Part shown: in pieces, positions 23,352 through 33,423 of the stretch
Layout: the number at the start of each line of letters is the position of its first letter
Numbering within the stretch: position 1 is the first letter of the stretch
Origin: JAHEZL01 sp964406465
Lineage (GTDB): Bacteria > Bacteroidota > Bacteroidia > Flavobacteriales_C > GCA-002722245
Direction: 5' to 3'
DNA length: 64,000 nt
NCBI GenBank assembly: GCA_964406465.1
Contig: CAYORT010000006.1
Coordinates: forward strand, 1 to 64,000
The notes under the pieces: model-generated
Databases searched by the model: none
What the model saw: only the letters and a program-made list of their open reading frames with translations
Told to the model about the DNA's origin: nothing
Made by a program: the position numbers and the translations under genes

Positions 23352-25397
23352 TTACCTCACCCCACCACCATTATCCATCTCCTTCACCGGTGATACAAAC
23401 GCCAATTCTCCCTTGCTATTCTCCGCCATCAAAATCATTCCCTGAGATTCAATTCCTTTGATGTTTCGTGGAGCAAGATTCACAAGAATGGTTACTTGTT
23501 TGCCAATGATTTCTTCTGGTTTGTAATGTTCTGCAATGCCTGAAACTACAGTGCGTTGGTCGATACCAGTATCAATTTTTAGCTTCAACAATTTTGCTGT
23601 TTTTGCTACCTTTTCGGCTTCTATGATGGTTCCAACACGGATATCCATTTTAGAAAACTCATCGAAAGTAACATTCTCTTTTTGAGGCGCAGCAGATGTT
23701 TTGGCTTGTTGTGCTTGTTCGCGAGATGCTTTTAATTTCTCTAATTGAGCTGCAATCACATCGTCTTCAATTTTACTGAAAAGTAGTTGTGCAAGCGCGA
23801 TAGCGAAACCATCGGTGAGCAAAATATCTTTTTCTGCATCACTCCATTGTGTGTTTGAAATACCCAACCATGTTGCCATTTTCGTGGTGGTTTCTGGTAG
23901 GAATGGTAAACCTAGAATGCTTATTTTTCCAGCTATTTCCAAAGCAATACGAAGGATGGTTCCAACTCTTTCTTTGTTGTCTTTAATCTTCCAAGGTTCA
24001 GTATCGGCCAAATATTTGTTACCTAAATTCGACAATTTCATCAACTCAGATAAAGCTTCACGGAAGCGATATTTATCTAAACTATCTGAAATTTTTGTGT
24101 TGAATTCTTTCGCTTGAGCAAGTGTGTTTTTATCTATTTCTTCTAAAATTCCCAGTGGAGGGACTCCACCTTCGAAGAACTTGTGAGTGAGTACAAATGC
24201 GCGATTCACGAAGTTACCCAAGTTGGCTGCCAACTCGTTATTGTTCTTTGCTTGAAAATCTTTCCAGGTGAAATCGGCATCTTTTGTTTCAGGCATGTTA
24301 GAGCACAAAGTGTAGCGCAATACATCTGTTTTATCTGGGAAATCTGCCAAGAATTCGTGCAACCAAACCGCCCAATTTCCTGAGGTAGAAAACTTCTCTC
24401 CTTCTAAATTTAAGAACTCGTTGGCTGGAACATTGTCGGGTAAAATATAATCTCCAAACAACTTCAACATCGTTGGAAAAATGATGCAATGGAAAACAAT
24501 ATTGTCTTTACCAATGAAGTGAATGAGTTTAGAATTACCGTCTTTTTTCCAGTAATCTTCCCATTTGCGAGTAGCATCGTTTGCCAATAATTCTTGCGTG
24601 AAAGAGATGTACCCGATAGGCGCATCAAACCATACGTACAATACTTTTCCTTCGCCACCTTCCACGGGTACTGGAATTCCCCAGTCTAAATCTCGGGTGA
24701 TAGCACGAGGATGTAAACCGCTTTCTAGCCAGCTTTTGCACTGACCGTAAACATTGGTTTTCCAATCTTTGTGATCTTCTAAAATCCATTGTTTCAACCA
24801 AGGTTCAAATTTATCAAGAGGCAAGAACCAATGCTTGGTTTGTTTAAGTACAGGTTTGTTTCCACTTAATGCCGACTTAGGATTGATCAAATCGGTAGCG
24901 TTGAGGGTAGAGCCACATTTCTCGCATTGATCGCCGTAGGCTTTCTCGTTTGCGCAATTTGGGCAAGTTCCTGTAATGTATCTATCGGCCAAAAATTGAT
25001 TGTTGGCTTCGTCGTAATATTGTTCAGTTACTTGTTCGGTAAAAGCACCTTCTCCTTCTAATTTTTTGAATAAATCAGAAGCAGTTTTGTAGTGTTGTTT
25101 AGAAGTTGTTTTAGAGAAAACATCTAAGGTGATGCCCAATTGTTTCAATGAATCACCAATGATTTTGTGGTATTTATCCACCACTTGTTGAGGTGTAACG
25201 CCTTCGTTTTTTGCTTTGATGGTGATGGGTACGCCGTGTTCATCGGTACCACCAATAAAAATTACATCTTCATTTTTTGCGCGTAAATAGCGCACATATA
25301 TATCGGCCGGAATGTACACTCCCGCTACGTGTCCGAGGTGCAGGGGTCCGTTTGCATAAGGCAAAGCCGTGGTAATGGTATAACGTTGTTGACTCAT
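23352..25397 (-). CDS. metG: methionyl-tRNA synthetase
   Basis: The 681-residue class I synthetase has HLGHV (HIGH motif, residues 20-24). A zinc knuckle CPNCANEKAYGDQCEKC carries four cysteines. The KMSKS loop is the Bacteroidota variant GEKFSTSGNWAVW. A C-terminal EMAP/Trbp111-type tRNA-binding domain (about 575-681; FSKMDIRVGTIIEAEKV) follows an Ala/Gln-rich linker. The ATG is 4 nt after a TATCTTTG box on the minus strand, so it may have its own promoter giving a near-leaderless mRNA. It also lies 27 bp after lnt. Confidence 0.97.
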   Translation of the reverse strand: MSQQRYTITTALPYANGPLHLGHVAGVYIPADIYVRYLRAKNEDVIFIGGTDEHGVPITIKAKNEGVTPQQVVDKYHKIIGDSLKQLGITLDVFSKTTSKQHYKTASDLFKKLEGEGAFTEQVTEQYYDEANNQFLADRYITGTCPNCANEKAYGDQCEKCGSTLNATDLINPKSALSGNKPVLKQTKHWFLPLDKFEPWLKQWILEDHKDWKTNVYGQCKSWLESGLHPRAITRDLDWGIPVPVEGGEGKVLYVWFDAPIGYISFTQELLANDATRKWEDYWKKDGNSKLIHFIGKDNIVFHCIIFPTMLKLFGDYILPDNVPANEFLNLEGEKFSTSGNWAVWLHEFLADFPDKTDVLRYTLCSNMPETKDADFTWKDFQAKNNNELAANLGNFVNRAFVLTHKFFEGGVPPLGILEEIDKNTLAQAKEFNTKISDSLDKYRFREALSELMKLSNLGNKYLADTEPWKIKDNKERVGTILRIALEIAGKISILGLPFLPETTTKMATWLGISNTQWSDAEKDILLTDGFAIALAQLLFSKIEDDVIAAQLEKLKASREQAQQAKTSAAPQKENVTFDEFSKMDIRVGTIIEAEKVAKTAKLLKLKIDTGIDQRTVVSGIAEHYKPEEIIGKQVTILVNLAPRNIKGIESQGMILMAENSKGELAFVSPVKEMDNGGGVR

Positions 25398-25401
25398 GGG
25401 G

Positions 25402-25409
25402 CAAAGATA
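25402..25409 (-). promoter_or_regulatory. possible metG promoter element
   Basis: TATCTTTG on the minus strand fits TAnnTTTG and lies 4 nt before the metG ATG. The -33 position (CGAA) is poor. If active, the transcript would start at or next to the start codon. Confidence 0.35.
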
Positions 25410-25424
25410 AAGAAAGGCGCTTAT

Positions 25425-27047
25425 TTATTTCGAAGATTTTTTTCTCCAAATCATCACTACTGAAATAAGCAGCAAGACGAAGGTAGAAATCACAGCAACT
25501 GTTCCAAAGATGTAAGGAAATTTAGTGAATAAAGTTTCTTTGTTATTCGCATTGATCGTAGCAGAAAGAGCATCGTCTTTCCACCATTCGGTATTGCTAA
25601 TGATGTTTCCTCTTTGATCGATAAAGCCCGATATGCCAGTGTTTGCCGAACGAGCAACACTTCGTCTGTTTTCAATGGCACGAATTCTAGCGTAAGCAAA
25701 ATGTTGTTTGTAGCCCGGTGTATCTTGCCACCATCCATCATTGGTTACAATGAACAAAAGATTGGCTCCTTTGCGCACGTATTCGGTAACATAATCGCTG
25801 TAAATAGATTCGTAGCATATGATAGGTGCTACTTGAATTTTGCCATCAATTGACGTGAAGTTGCTGCGGTGTTTTTGCGAACCTAAAGTACCCGATGTTC
25901 CTCCAAAATCGCGTAATAATTCTTTCAGCGAAGGAAACATACTTTCAAAAGGAACGCGCTCTGCACCCATCACCAATAGAGATTTATGGTACATGGGAAA
26001 AGTGAATGAACTATCGATTTGCACTGCAGCGTTGTAGTATTCGTAGTATTCATCGGCATCACTAAATTTACGGTAGGAGGTAGGAATGTTTTCTTTGTCT
26101 TTTGGAGCTACCATTGCTGCAGACGATATACCACTTACAATATTTAGTTTCTTGTTCTTTTCAAGCAAGGAAGAAAGTATGGCTACTTCTTTTGATTTAT
26201 TTAATCTGTCTTCCCATTGATCTCCTTGAATAGCGGTTTCGGGCAGTACTACATATTGGGTAGAATCGCTGATTTTTGGGGTAGCTAGCTTGATGGCTTT
26301 TTCCATTTGTTGTGCCGGACTCATACTGCCAAATTTTTCGCCGTAGGGATCAATGTTGGGCTGCACCACCACCACATTAACAGGATTCACTTCTTCTGCG
26401 TAGGTCATGTAAATGGCAGCAGAAATAACTATGGGCGCTAACAATAAGAAATCGGCGTTGATCAATCTTCTAAAAACATGTGTATTAAAACTCTTTGCAC
26501 TTCGCCATTCTACAACACATAAATATAGCATCCAATTCAATCCCAATACCCAGGCGCTACCGCCTAAAACTCCGGTGTATTCATACCATTGAATAAGATA
26601 AGGTCGGTTGGCAAACACATTACCAAGGCTCAACCAAGGCCACGACAATTCCCAATTTTGAAAATGAAGGAACTCTAAGCTAAGCCAAAGCGCGATGAAG
26701 GCAAGTGGCCACAAAGGCTTAGAGATTTGTTTTTTCACCACATGAAAAAGCAAGAATAATAAAGCAAAAAGCAAGCTGTTGGCAAGCACCTCAAAGGCAA
26801 CTCCGCCTAATTGCGCGGCGTAATAAATCCACCAGCAGCAGGTTAAATTCCATACAAAAAAGGTGAGGTAAGCGTAGCCAAAAACCTTCCATTTACTTGC
26901 GCCATTCTCGAACAGTTTATGTTCGATATACAACAAAGGCACTAAGCCAACAAAGGCGCCTAAAGTGAAGTCGAAAGGAGGGAAAGCCAATGCGATTAAT
27001 AAACCCGAAAGAATGGAAAAGAGAGAATATTTAAACTTTTGAAGCAT
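25425..27047 (-). CDS. lnt: apolipoprotein N-acyltransferase
   Basis: I start at the ATG at 27047 (540 residues, MLQKFKYSLFSILSGLLIAL). The longer frame from 27074 would overlap the upstream gene by 28 bp and gives no membrane start. About six N-terminal transmembrane helices precede a periplasmic nitrilase domain with the Glu of VLPETAIQGDQ, the Lys of MYHKSLLVMGAERVP and the Cys of IICYESIYSDY. One more helix lies at the C-terminus. Lnt adds the third acyl chain to lipoproteins. TAATG overlap couples it to the PorU-like gene. Confidence 0.93.
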   Translation of the reverse strand: MLQKFKYSLFSILSGLLIALAFPPFDFTLGAFVGLVPLLYIEHKLFENGASKWKVFGYAYLTFFVWNLTCCWWIYYAAQLGGVAFEVLANSLLFALLFLLFHVVKKQISKPLWPLAFIALWLSLEFLHFQNWELSWPWLSLGNVFANRPYLIQWYEYTGVLGGSAWVLGLNWMLYLCVVEWRSAKSFNTHVFRRLINADFLLLAPIVISAAIYMTYAEEVNPVNVVVVQPNIDPYGEKFGSMSPAQQMEKAIKLATPKISDSTQYVVLPETAIQGDQWEDRLNKSKEVAILSSLLEKNKKLNIVSGISSAAMVAPKDKENIPTSYRKFSDADEYYEYYNAAVQIDSSFTFPMYHKSLLVMGAERVPFESMFPSLKELLRDFGGTSGTLGSQKHRSNFTSIDGKIQVAPIICYESIYSDYVTEYVRKGANLLFIVTNDGWWQDTPGYKQHFAYARIRAIENRRSVARSANTGISGFIDQRGNIISNTEWWKDDALSATINANNKETLFTKFPYIFGTVAVISTFVLLLISVVMIWRKKSSK

Positions 27048-30000
27048 TATCTCATGATATAAAGTTTGCCCCAACCTTGTTTAAAGTATTCGGCTTCTAA
27101 AGTACTTGGACCAGTGGTGGTAGAAATACTCACCTCTCTGTTTTCAATATTTTGACCATTGATTCTAGCAATTACGCGGTATAGATAAACACCATTACCA
27201 AGAGGGTCGCCGAAATCATCGGTTCCATTCCATTTGTACTGAGTGATATTTCTTCCAATGTTGATAGGGCCAATATCTTCTTTGGTAATTTGCTTCACTA
27301 TTTTTCCGCTGATGTTCATGATTTCAATTCTAAAATCATCGGGCACTTCAGAGCCAGTTAATGTGAATACAAACTGAGTGCTTGTGGTAAATGGATTAGG
27401 CCAGTTTAGCACTTCTGTGATGGTAGATTTTAATACCACTTCAAATTGAATTCTGTATTCAGATGTTCCATCACCATCACCCGATTTGTTGGCAGAGCGG
27501 TCGATAGCTTTTACAATCAATTCGTATTTTCCAGCCTTCCAAAAGTCGCCATCAAAAGTGATTACACAACGATTGTTATTGGCTGTTCCTGCGGTTACCA
27601 ATTTAAATTGGGTAGTATCTAAGGTGTAGGTTGAATCAACCAAGCCGGTATTTGTTAAACGATTGATTTTAATGGTGAATAATCCTTTTTGATCGAGTAA
27701 TAAGTATGGATTTTCATCCTTCAAAGAAATGGAAACATGAGGACGAGGTTTAACAATATCTCCATTTAGAATATGAATTCCATCGAAGGCTACATCGAGC
27801 AATGGATTTTGTTTGTCGGGATAAACCTTAAATGGCAAATCTAAAATATTGTTGAAATGGAATTGTTCGATTTGCCAAGCTTTCGGACCGGTATAAGGAT
27901 TGATTTCATACCACAATCTGTTTTCGCCGTTGATGCTCATGGTGTTCACAAAAAAGGTGTCGATGTATGTTTGTCCGGCAGCCAAAGGAGGCAACATTCT
28001 ATAAGTTAAACCTTTGGTGGTATTGTTGTTTATAAACCAGTAAACCACTTGTACTGAGTCGGCGTTCACAGTAGAAACATTCGTTATCGCAATGGTAACA
28101 CGCAAGTTATTTCCTTCTTGCAGAGAGTCGGCATTGATAGAATAGTTAGCCTTAGCATTTAATGCTAATTCTGGAATTTCATCGAATACAATTTGCCATC
28201 TTTTTAGCTGATAAGGAGTATGCAAAGAATCGTCGATTAAGTATGCTTCTAATCTTAAATATTGATAAGTTGCTGCATTGGCAATGGTATCAAAATTTAA
28301 ATCACTTCCTTGAGCTCCAACATATGAATGAATTAAAACCTCATGGTTATTTACATCAATTCCATAAACATTTACTCGCAGCGTATCTTTAACATTACCT
28401 ACTTCATCACTATTGGCTTCCCAATAAAAGGCATTCCACCCTTTTGACGGGCCTATTAGGTTACTTTGCACCGAACCTGTCTTTAGGTAATTTTTTAAGT
28501 CGGCAGTAACAGAGATTTCAGAGTAGTCGTTTACTCCCCAAGTTTGTTTTGCAAAGCTTGGATTGCCTTTTTGAGCGATGATGATGTATGGATAAGCTTC
28601 GCAATTGGTAGCGAATTTTGAAAGTGAATCTACATCGGCCCCCAGCGCCTGTAAGTTTACTTTGAATGTATTTCCATCGGCCCCTCTATTATTAAACAAT
28701 TCTTTAAAGTTGCTTTGGCGATAAGTATACAAAGCAATGTAATCACTGTCTTGCGCTGCTGCGATAAGGTCGTTTATTCCTTTGAAATAGCCACCTTTTG
28801 CGCCTTGATCGTTGCATCCTGTTTGGTACCAATAGGTATATTGGCCATATGGGGGAGCATTGAGGAGATCTTCGTTCGGACTATTAATTTGATTGTAATC
28901 TGGTTTGAATTCAACTTCCCATGGTTCAAGGGTTGTGTGGTCAATCACAGCAACTTGAAAGAGGTTGGTGGTGGAACGCGCATCATTGTTGTACGACCAT
29001 TTCCAATATCCTTTCAAGGATCCATCTAATCGCCATAAGTTAGAAACATAGTTTGTGCTTCCTGCAAACCCCGAAGTTTGTACATATAATTCGCGAATGT
29101 GATTTAAGAAACTGAATTTTCTACTAACACTGTTCGCAGATAAGAAGTGGAAATTGTTTTCTTCCCATTGCTGAAAATGAGCTTGGCCCCATCCCGATTT
29201 ATTTTGTACATATTGAAAACTTGAATTTTTCCAGTTAAACGAATGTGTGTATGAAGAATCAAGACTTACTCTCCAAAAGAAAACTGTTGGAGTTGCCAAT
29301 GTGGTTGCGGTTGGAAAGTTATTATAGAAAAGATACAAGTTGGGGTCTTGTGTGGGATTTAGCTCAACCACCCCACCCGTACTTGTAACGCTAGCTGTGT
29401 AAAGTGAAGGAGAATTGAAGTTCTTACAAGTATCAATTTGAAAAACATATTTTCTTGAAATGGCCAAGGGATCGCTGGTAGAGGCTTTAAGTGGAGTTGC
29501 TTTAGTAGGAACAATAGCGTAATTGTATGGATAGATAGGAGAAATGTCGGCCGACTTAATGTTAACACTGAAGCTATAGGTGTTGTTTGTTACATCGTCT
29601 AACTCAGCAACTTTGTAGTAGCAATCAATATCTATTGTAAAATTGTTGATGCCAACGCCGTTAAGAATATCTACCGGTAAAGTGAAGGTAACAACGCTTT
29701 GAAAGCGAACACCAGCAATCCTTTGGATGTAAATAGAATCTTGAGACCCTGAAGGAAATTTTCTAATAAGTCTAATGTCAATCGAATCTCCAACCGCTTT
29801 TCCAATGTTAGAAATAGTGGCAGTAATGGTGAACTTTTCATCTTGTGTACTTACCTGAAGAGGGTTTACAGTCACCATTGGCTGCGATAGTCCGTTTGGA
29901 CCATAAATGGTATAATCGGGCTTCTCATGTGTGTTTAATGCAATTGCTGGATCGGCATGAAGAGTCATTAACATGCATACATCTTGCACAGCAGGCGTGG

Positions 30001-32269
30001 TATAATTAAATACAGCGTCGGTTTTTTGAACATCCATGATGGTGTGTCGAACTAAGTTACCTAAACCTTCGCCATAGTGTTTTACAGATAAATTTTTGTA
30101 GAAAAAGCCAGAATAAGAGTGCAGCTGATCGGGGATACCCAGTGATACAGAGGCAAGAAATCCGATGGCACCTTTATCTGGTTCAAAAACCCATTGTTCA
30201 CTACCGCTATTGGTGGTGGGTAGGTGTATGTTACCTATCAAACAAGAGTTGGCTAAAATGAGGGGATATCTACCTTTGTTATTGTAGGCACTAGGCACGT
30301 CGATATTTTGATCGAAACCAGTTCCGTAGGCGTGGCCGAAAAATGTCATCAATGATGTTCCGTCGTTAATGTTCGATCGAATGGAATCAGAGAGATTCAT
30401 TTGCAGAGGGTCGGTGGTGTTTTTGAGGTAGGTATTTACCTTACCTCCGTACAAAGTGTCTTCAATGGTTGCTTTGAATTCATTTAAGAATGAGGCAAAA
30501 ATGCTTCCTTGAGCTTTATCGGTTCCTCCGCCAAAATGCATCACTCTTTTCATCCAAAAAGCGGTCGGATTTGATTCATACTCTTTCACTTTGTCGAGGT
30601 AATCTAATATTTCAGCGCCTGTAGTAACAGCGATTCTACCAATAGGAATTTCTGATTCATAGTGTGCTGTGTCGCTAAGGTGTGAAGTGAGGTACACATC
30701 TGAGCCCGGGTGACCATAAGTAGGCACTTTATTTAGTGCGTAGTTGGCTGCATTTTGGCGCGAAGATAAACTAATACTGTTTGAGTTATTTACATTATCA
30801 GGATGACCTGGCTGTACCGATTTCCCTACCAAAAAGAAGTATTTAGGTGGAGCTATGCCCCAGTTTTTTACCATGTCTTTGGCGAAATTGCGAATAGCCA
30901 ATGGATGTTTTTTAATACCATCGGCATACTGCAAGTATAGTTCGTCGATATCTACTACAGCTGCCTTATATCCGCTGCTATTTCTATATGTTTTGTACGC
31001 TTGGGTTTCTGCAGAAAATTCTTTGGTGCTGATGATGTAATAATCGTAATTGAAATGCGTGAGAGAAGAGTCCTTAAAATTGGTAAAGAATTTACTAGAG
31101 CCATTTGCTGGTTCTAATGAATTGATGGTGATACAGGCGGCATCACTGGTAAGGTAGCAATCTTTAACATTGGCAACTGTATTGGGTACTAAGGCTTTGT
31201 ACAAAGCGCCACTTTTAAGAATTGAAATTTTAAGATGATTGGTGAGGTCGAAAAGGTATGCTTCAGTGTTTTGAGCATTGAAATTAGAAATTTCGAGTAG
31301 CGCTTTATTGGTGCCGTTATACACCTTCATGTACATGGAAGTCGCATTGGCCATGTTAAAAGATCGCGGATAGGTTACTTTGATGTATCCTACAGCACTT
31401 CTGTCTTCTGAATAGGAAGTGTTTGGGTCGGCAACCAATTTAATTTTCGAATTGCTACCCCATTTATTAGCCGGAATGGCATAGTTAAGCAGCAAGGAAT
31501 GATGGCCTTCATAAGTGCTGTCTACTTGTAAAATATCGTTGTAATACAGTTGAAAAGTATGATCTCCTATGGTTGATGGGTCATTGGTTAAACCGGCAAC
31601 AGTAAGTTCAAATGTAGGCAATCCACCAGCTGAGTTGTAGTGGGGTGTTTCAATGGAATCTAAGAAAACGTTATTGCTACGAAATCTAATGGATGGGCCC
31701 ACCCATCCTTCTCCTCTGGTATATTTAGGATAGTAAGTTTTAACTGAAGTTGTGGTACCGCCGCTGTACTGACTATGATAGCTTTTATAATCGGTGAAGG
31801 TGAAATAGGGAGATGGGGTGTGTGCACCAAAATTATTGTCGATATCTTGATCGTATCTTTTGTTGTTGGTAGAGTTGCTGTAAGTTACGAAGTAATAAAT
31901 GGTATCGTTGTACAGAGAGTAATATGGGTTTGGATTATCTACAGCTGTATCGTAAAGTTGTTGGTCGAAATAGCCATCATTTTTTTTACCATATACTAAA
32001 ATATAATCGCCGTCATCAAATTGTTGGTCGCCTCCATCTTCAACATAGATATACTGTTCTTCGCCTCTTGCAAAAACTTGAATACGTTCTGTAGAAATAG
32101 CAAGAAGCCCGGCATTGGCAAATGCAGCTTTTGTGATTTTATACATGCCATCTTCTAATACTGGAAATTTGAAATAAGGCTTGGTATAATCAATCCATTT
32201 ATTGGTGCCCGATTGAGCTACCAAACCAGCAGAAATAAGCAAAAAGAAATAAAGTAACTTTTTAATCAT
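27047..32269 (-). CDS. PorU-like type IX secretion C25 peptidase (sortase)
   Basis: The 1740-residue protein has a signal peptide (MIKKLLYFFLLISAGLVA), an N-terminal beta region, and a gingipain-type C25 domain at about 400-790. The dyad is His646 (MTFFGHAYGTG) and Cys676 (LANSCLIGN), with spacing close to that of P. gingivalis PorU. Long Ig-like and beta-sandwich modules follow, and a FlgD-like C-terminus (YKWNGTDDFGDPLGNGVYLYRV). PorU-family proteins cleave T9SS sorting tails and attach cargo at the surface. This one is several hundred residues longer than classical PorU, fitting the PorU2-type group. It lies 2 bp after the PorV-like gene. Confidence 0.85.
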   Translation of the reverse strand: MIKKLLYFFLLISAGLVAQSGTNKWIDYTKPYFKFPVLEDGMYKITKAAFANAGLLAISTERIQVFARGEEQYIYVEDGGDQQFDDGDYILVYGKKNDGYFDQQLYDTAVDNPNPYYSLYNDTIYYFVTYSNSTNNKRYDQDIDNNFGAHTPSPYFTFTDYKSYHSQYSGGTTTSVKTYYPKYTRGEGWVGPSIRFRSNNVFLDSIETPHYNSAGGLPTFELTVAGLTNDPSTIGDHTFQLYYNDILQVDSTYEGHHSLLLNYAIPANKWGSNSKIKLVADPNTSYSEDRSAVGYIKVTYPRSFNMANATSMYMKVYNGTNKALLEISNFNAQNTEAYLFDLTNHLKISILKSGALYKALVPNTVANVKDCYLTSDAACITINSLEPANGSSKFFTNFKDSSLTHFNYDYYIISTKEFSAETQAYKTYRNSSGYKAAVVDIDELYLQYADGIKKHPLAIRNFAKDMVKNWGIAPPKYFFLVGKSVQPGHPDNVNNSNSISLSSRQNAANYALNKVPTYGHPGSDVYLTSHLSDTAHYESEIPIGRIAVTTGAEILDYLDKVKEYESNPTAFWMKRVMHFGGGTDKAQGSIFASFLNEFKATIEDTLYGGKVNTYLKNTTDPLQMNLSDSIRSNINDGTSLMTFFGHAYGTGFDQNIDVPSAYNNKGRYPLILANSCLIGNIHLPTTNSGSEQWVFEPDKGAIGFLASVSLGIPDQLHSYSGFFYKNLSVKHYGEGLGNLVRHTIMDVQKTDAVFNYTTPAVQDVCMLMTLHADPAIALNTHEKPDYTIYGPNGLSQPMVTVNPLQVSTQDEKFTITATISNIGKAVGDSIDIRLIRKFPSGSQDSIYIQRIAGVRFQSVVTFTLPVDILNGVGINNFTIDIDCYYKVAELDDVTNNTYSFSVNIKSADISPIYPYNYAIVPTKATPLKASTSDPLAISRKYVFQIDTCKNFNSPSLYTASVTSTGGVVELNPTQDPNLYLFYNNFPTATTLATPTVFFWRVSLDSSYTHSFNWKNSSFQYVQNKSGWGQAHFQQWEENNFHFLSANSVSRKFSFLNHIRELYVQTSGFAGSTNYVSNLWRLDGSLKGYWKWSYNNDARSTTNLFQVAVIDHTTLEPWEVEFKPDYNQINSPNEDLLNAPPYGQYTYWYQTGCNDQGAKGGYFKGINDLIAAAQDSDYIALYTYRQSNFKELFNNRGADGNTFKVNLQALGADVDSLSKFATNCEAYPYIIIAQKGNPSFAKQTWGVNDYSEISVTADLKNYLKTGSVQSNLIGPSKGWNAFYWEANSDEVGNVKDTLRVNVYGIDVNNHEVLIHSYVGAQGSDLNFDTIANAATYQYLRLEAYLIDDSLHTPYQLKRWQIVFDEIPELALNAKANYSINADSLQEGNNLRVTIAITNVSTVNADSVQVVYWFINNNTTKGLTYRMLPPLAAGQTYIDTFFVNTMSINGENRLWYEINPYTGPKAWQIEQFHFNNILDLPFKVYPDKQNPLLDVAFDGIHILNGDIVKPRPHVSISLKDENPYLLLDQKGLFTIKINRLTNTGLVDSTYTLDTTQFKLVTAGTANNNRCVITFDGDFWKAGKYELIVKAIDRSANKSGDGDGTSEYRIQFEVVLKSTITEVLNWPNPFTTSTQFVFTLTGSEVPDDFRIEIMNISGKIVKQITKEDIGPINIGRNITQYKWNGTDDFGDPLGNGVYLYRVIARINGQNIENREVSISTTTGPSTLEAEYFKQGWGKLYIMR

Positions 32270-32271
32270 AA

Positions 32272-33351
32272 TTACTGTTTGTTGATACCTATTTTGAGTG
32301 AAAAAACATTGGAGTATGGCGCAGCGCTGCCACCGCCAACGTTGGTTAATGCATAGTCTAACGCAATTCTTTTAATTTTGATACCAACACCTATGGTAGG
32401 CTGGGCTGTAAACTGTTCATCACCATCGATGTTTAATTCCTTTTGAAAATTGCCTATACCTCCGCGAAAGAAAAGCATGTTTTTATAGTGCAATTGCAAA
32501 CCTAGGTGAGGGTCAATGCTGGTAAAGTTAGACGATACAACAGTATTTCTTTTACCGTCGAAGGTCATGTCTAAATCTATTTCAGGGTAAATTCCAAAGT
32601 CTTTTTTAATGGTGAATTGATAACCCGCGGCAAGAATCAATCTTGGCAAAGCAATTTCAATGCTGCTCGAAGGCATTTCATTGCCTGTAGCTGCAAACAC
32701 ATCTTTAAATTGGTCGAGGTTGAAAGTCCAAGCGCTAAAGGTCGATGTAACATCTCTAGCCATAGCAGCAAATAACCAATTATTCATTTTGTATTGCGCG
32801 CTTGCATCAAGGCCAAAGCCCCAAGCGTTTGCAAAATCGCCCACTTTACGATAAATTACTTTGGCATTACCACCAATGCTTAATCCGTCTACAGCACCTA
32901 GTTGTCTGGCATAAGAAAAGATGAAAGCATTATCGTTGGCCGAAAAGGAAGTGATTCTGTCGTAATCGATATTACCATTAGCATCGATGAGTTCGGCAGT
33001 GTTGGGGATGTTGTCTACACCAAATCTTAAAAAAGTGATGCCAGCCGCCGATTCGTCGTTAATTTTAAACCCTAAACCACCGTACTCATATTGCGCAATA
33101 CTCGCAAAGTAAGAAGAGTGCATCAAGCTAACTTCCAATTTGTTTTCTAGGCGGGTTAATCCGGCCGGATTCCAATACCCAGCAGTAACATCACCTACTA
33201 GGGCAGTGTTTGCATTTGACATACCAAATGCAGCGGCTCCAACGCCTAAATTTAAAAATTCATTGCTGTATTTTCTAGCCACTTGTGCTTTTGACTCGTT
33301 TTGTAAAAGCACACCGCAAAGGGCTAATAGGTATAAGAAATATTTTTGCAT
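32272..33351 (-). CDS. PorV/PorQ-family outer-membrane barrel protein of the T9SS
   Basis: The 359-residue protein has a signal peptide and the FadL-like PorV start: YSNEFLNLGVGAAAFGMSNA then GDVTAGYWNPAGL. It ends in an aromatic-rich outer-membrane barrel strand. PorV shuttles cargo from the translocon to the PorU sortase, and the PorU-like gene follows within 2 bp, a strong functional link. A TATCTTTA box about 33 bp upstream on the minus strand is a possible promoter. It is divergent from pssA. Confidence 0.87.
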   Translation of the reverse strand: MQKYFLYLLALCGVLLQNESKAQVARKYSNEFLNLGVGAAAFGMSNANTALVGDVTAGYWNPAGLTRLENKLEVSLMHSSYFASIAQYEYGGLGFKINDESAAGITFLRFGVDNIPNTAELIDANGNIDYDRITSFSANDNAFIFSYARQLGAVDGLSIGGNAKVIYRKVGDFANAWGFGLDASAQYKMNNWLFAAMARDVTSTFSAWTFNLDQFKDVFAATGNEMPSSSIEIALPRLILAAGYQFTIKKDFGIYPEIDLDMTFDGKRNTVVSSNFTSIDPHLGLQLHYKNMLFFRGGIGNFQKELNIDGDEQFTAQPTIGVGIKIKRIALDYALTNVGGGSAAPYSNVFSLKIGINKQ

Positions 33352-33423
33352 GAAATTATTTAAAGCGACTAACGCGACTAAAGTAAAGATATTTTATTTA
33401 ATTTGTTCGCTGAAAGAACGTCA

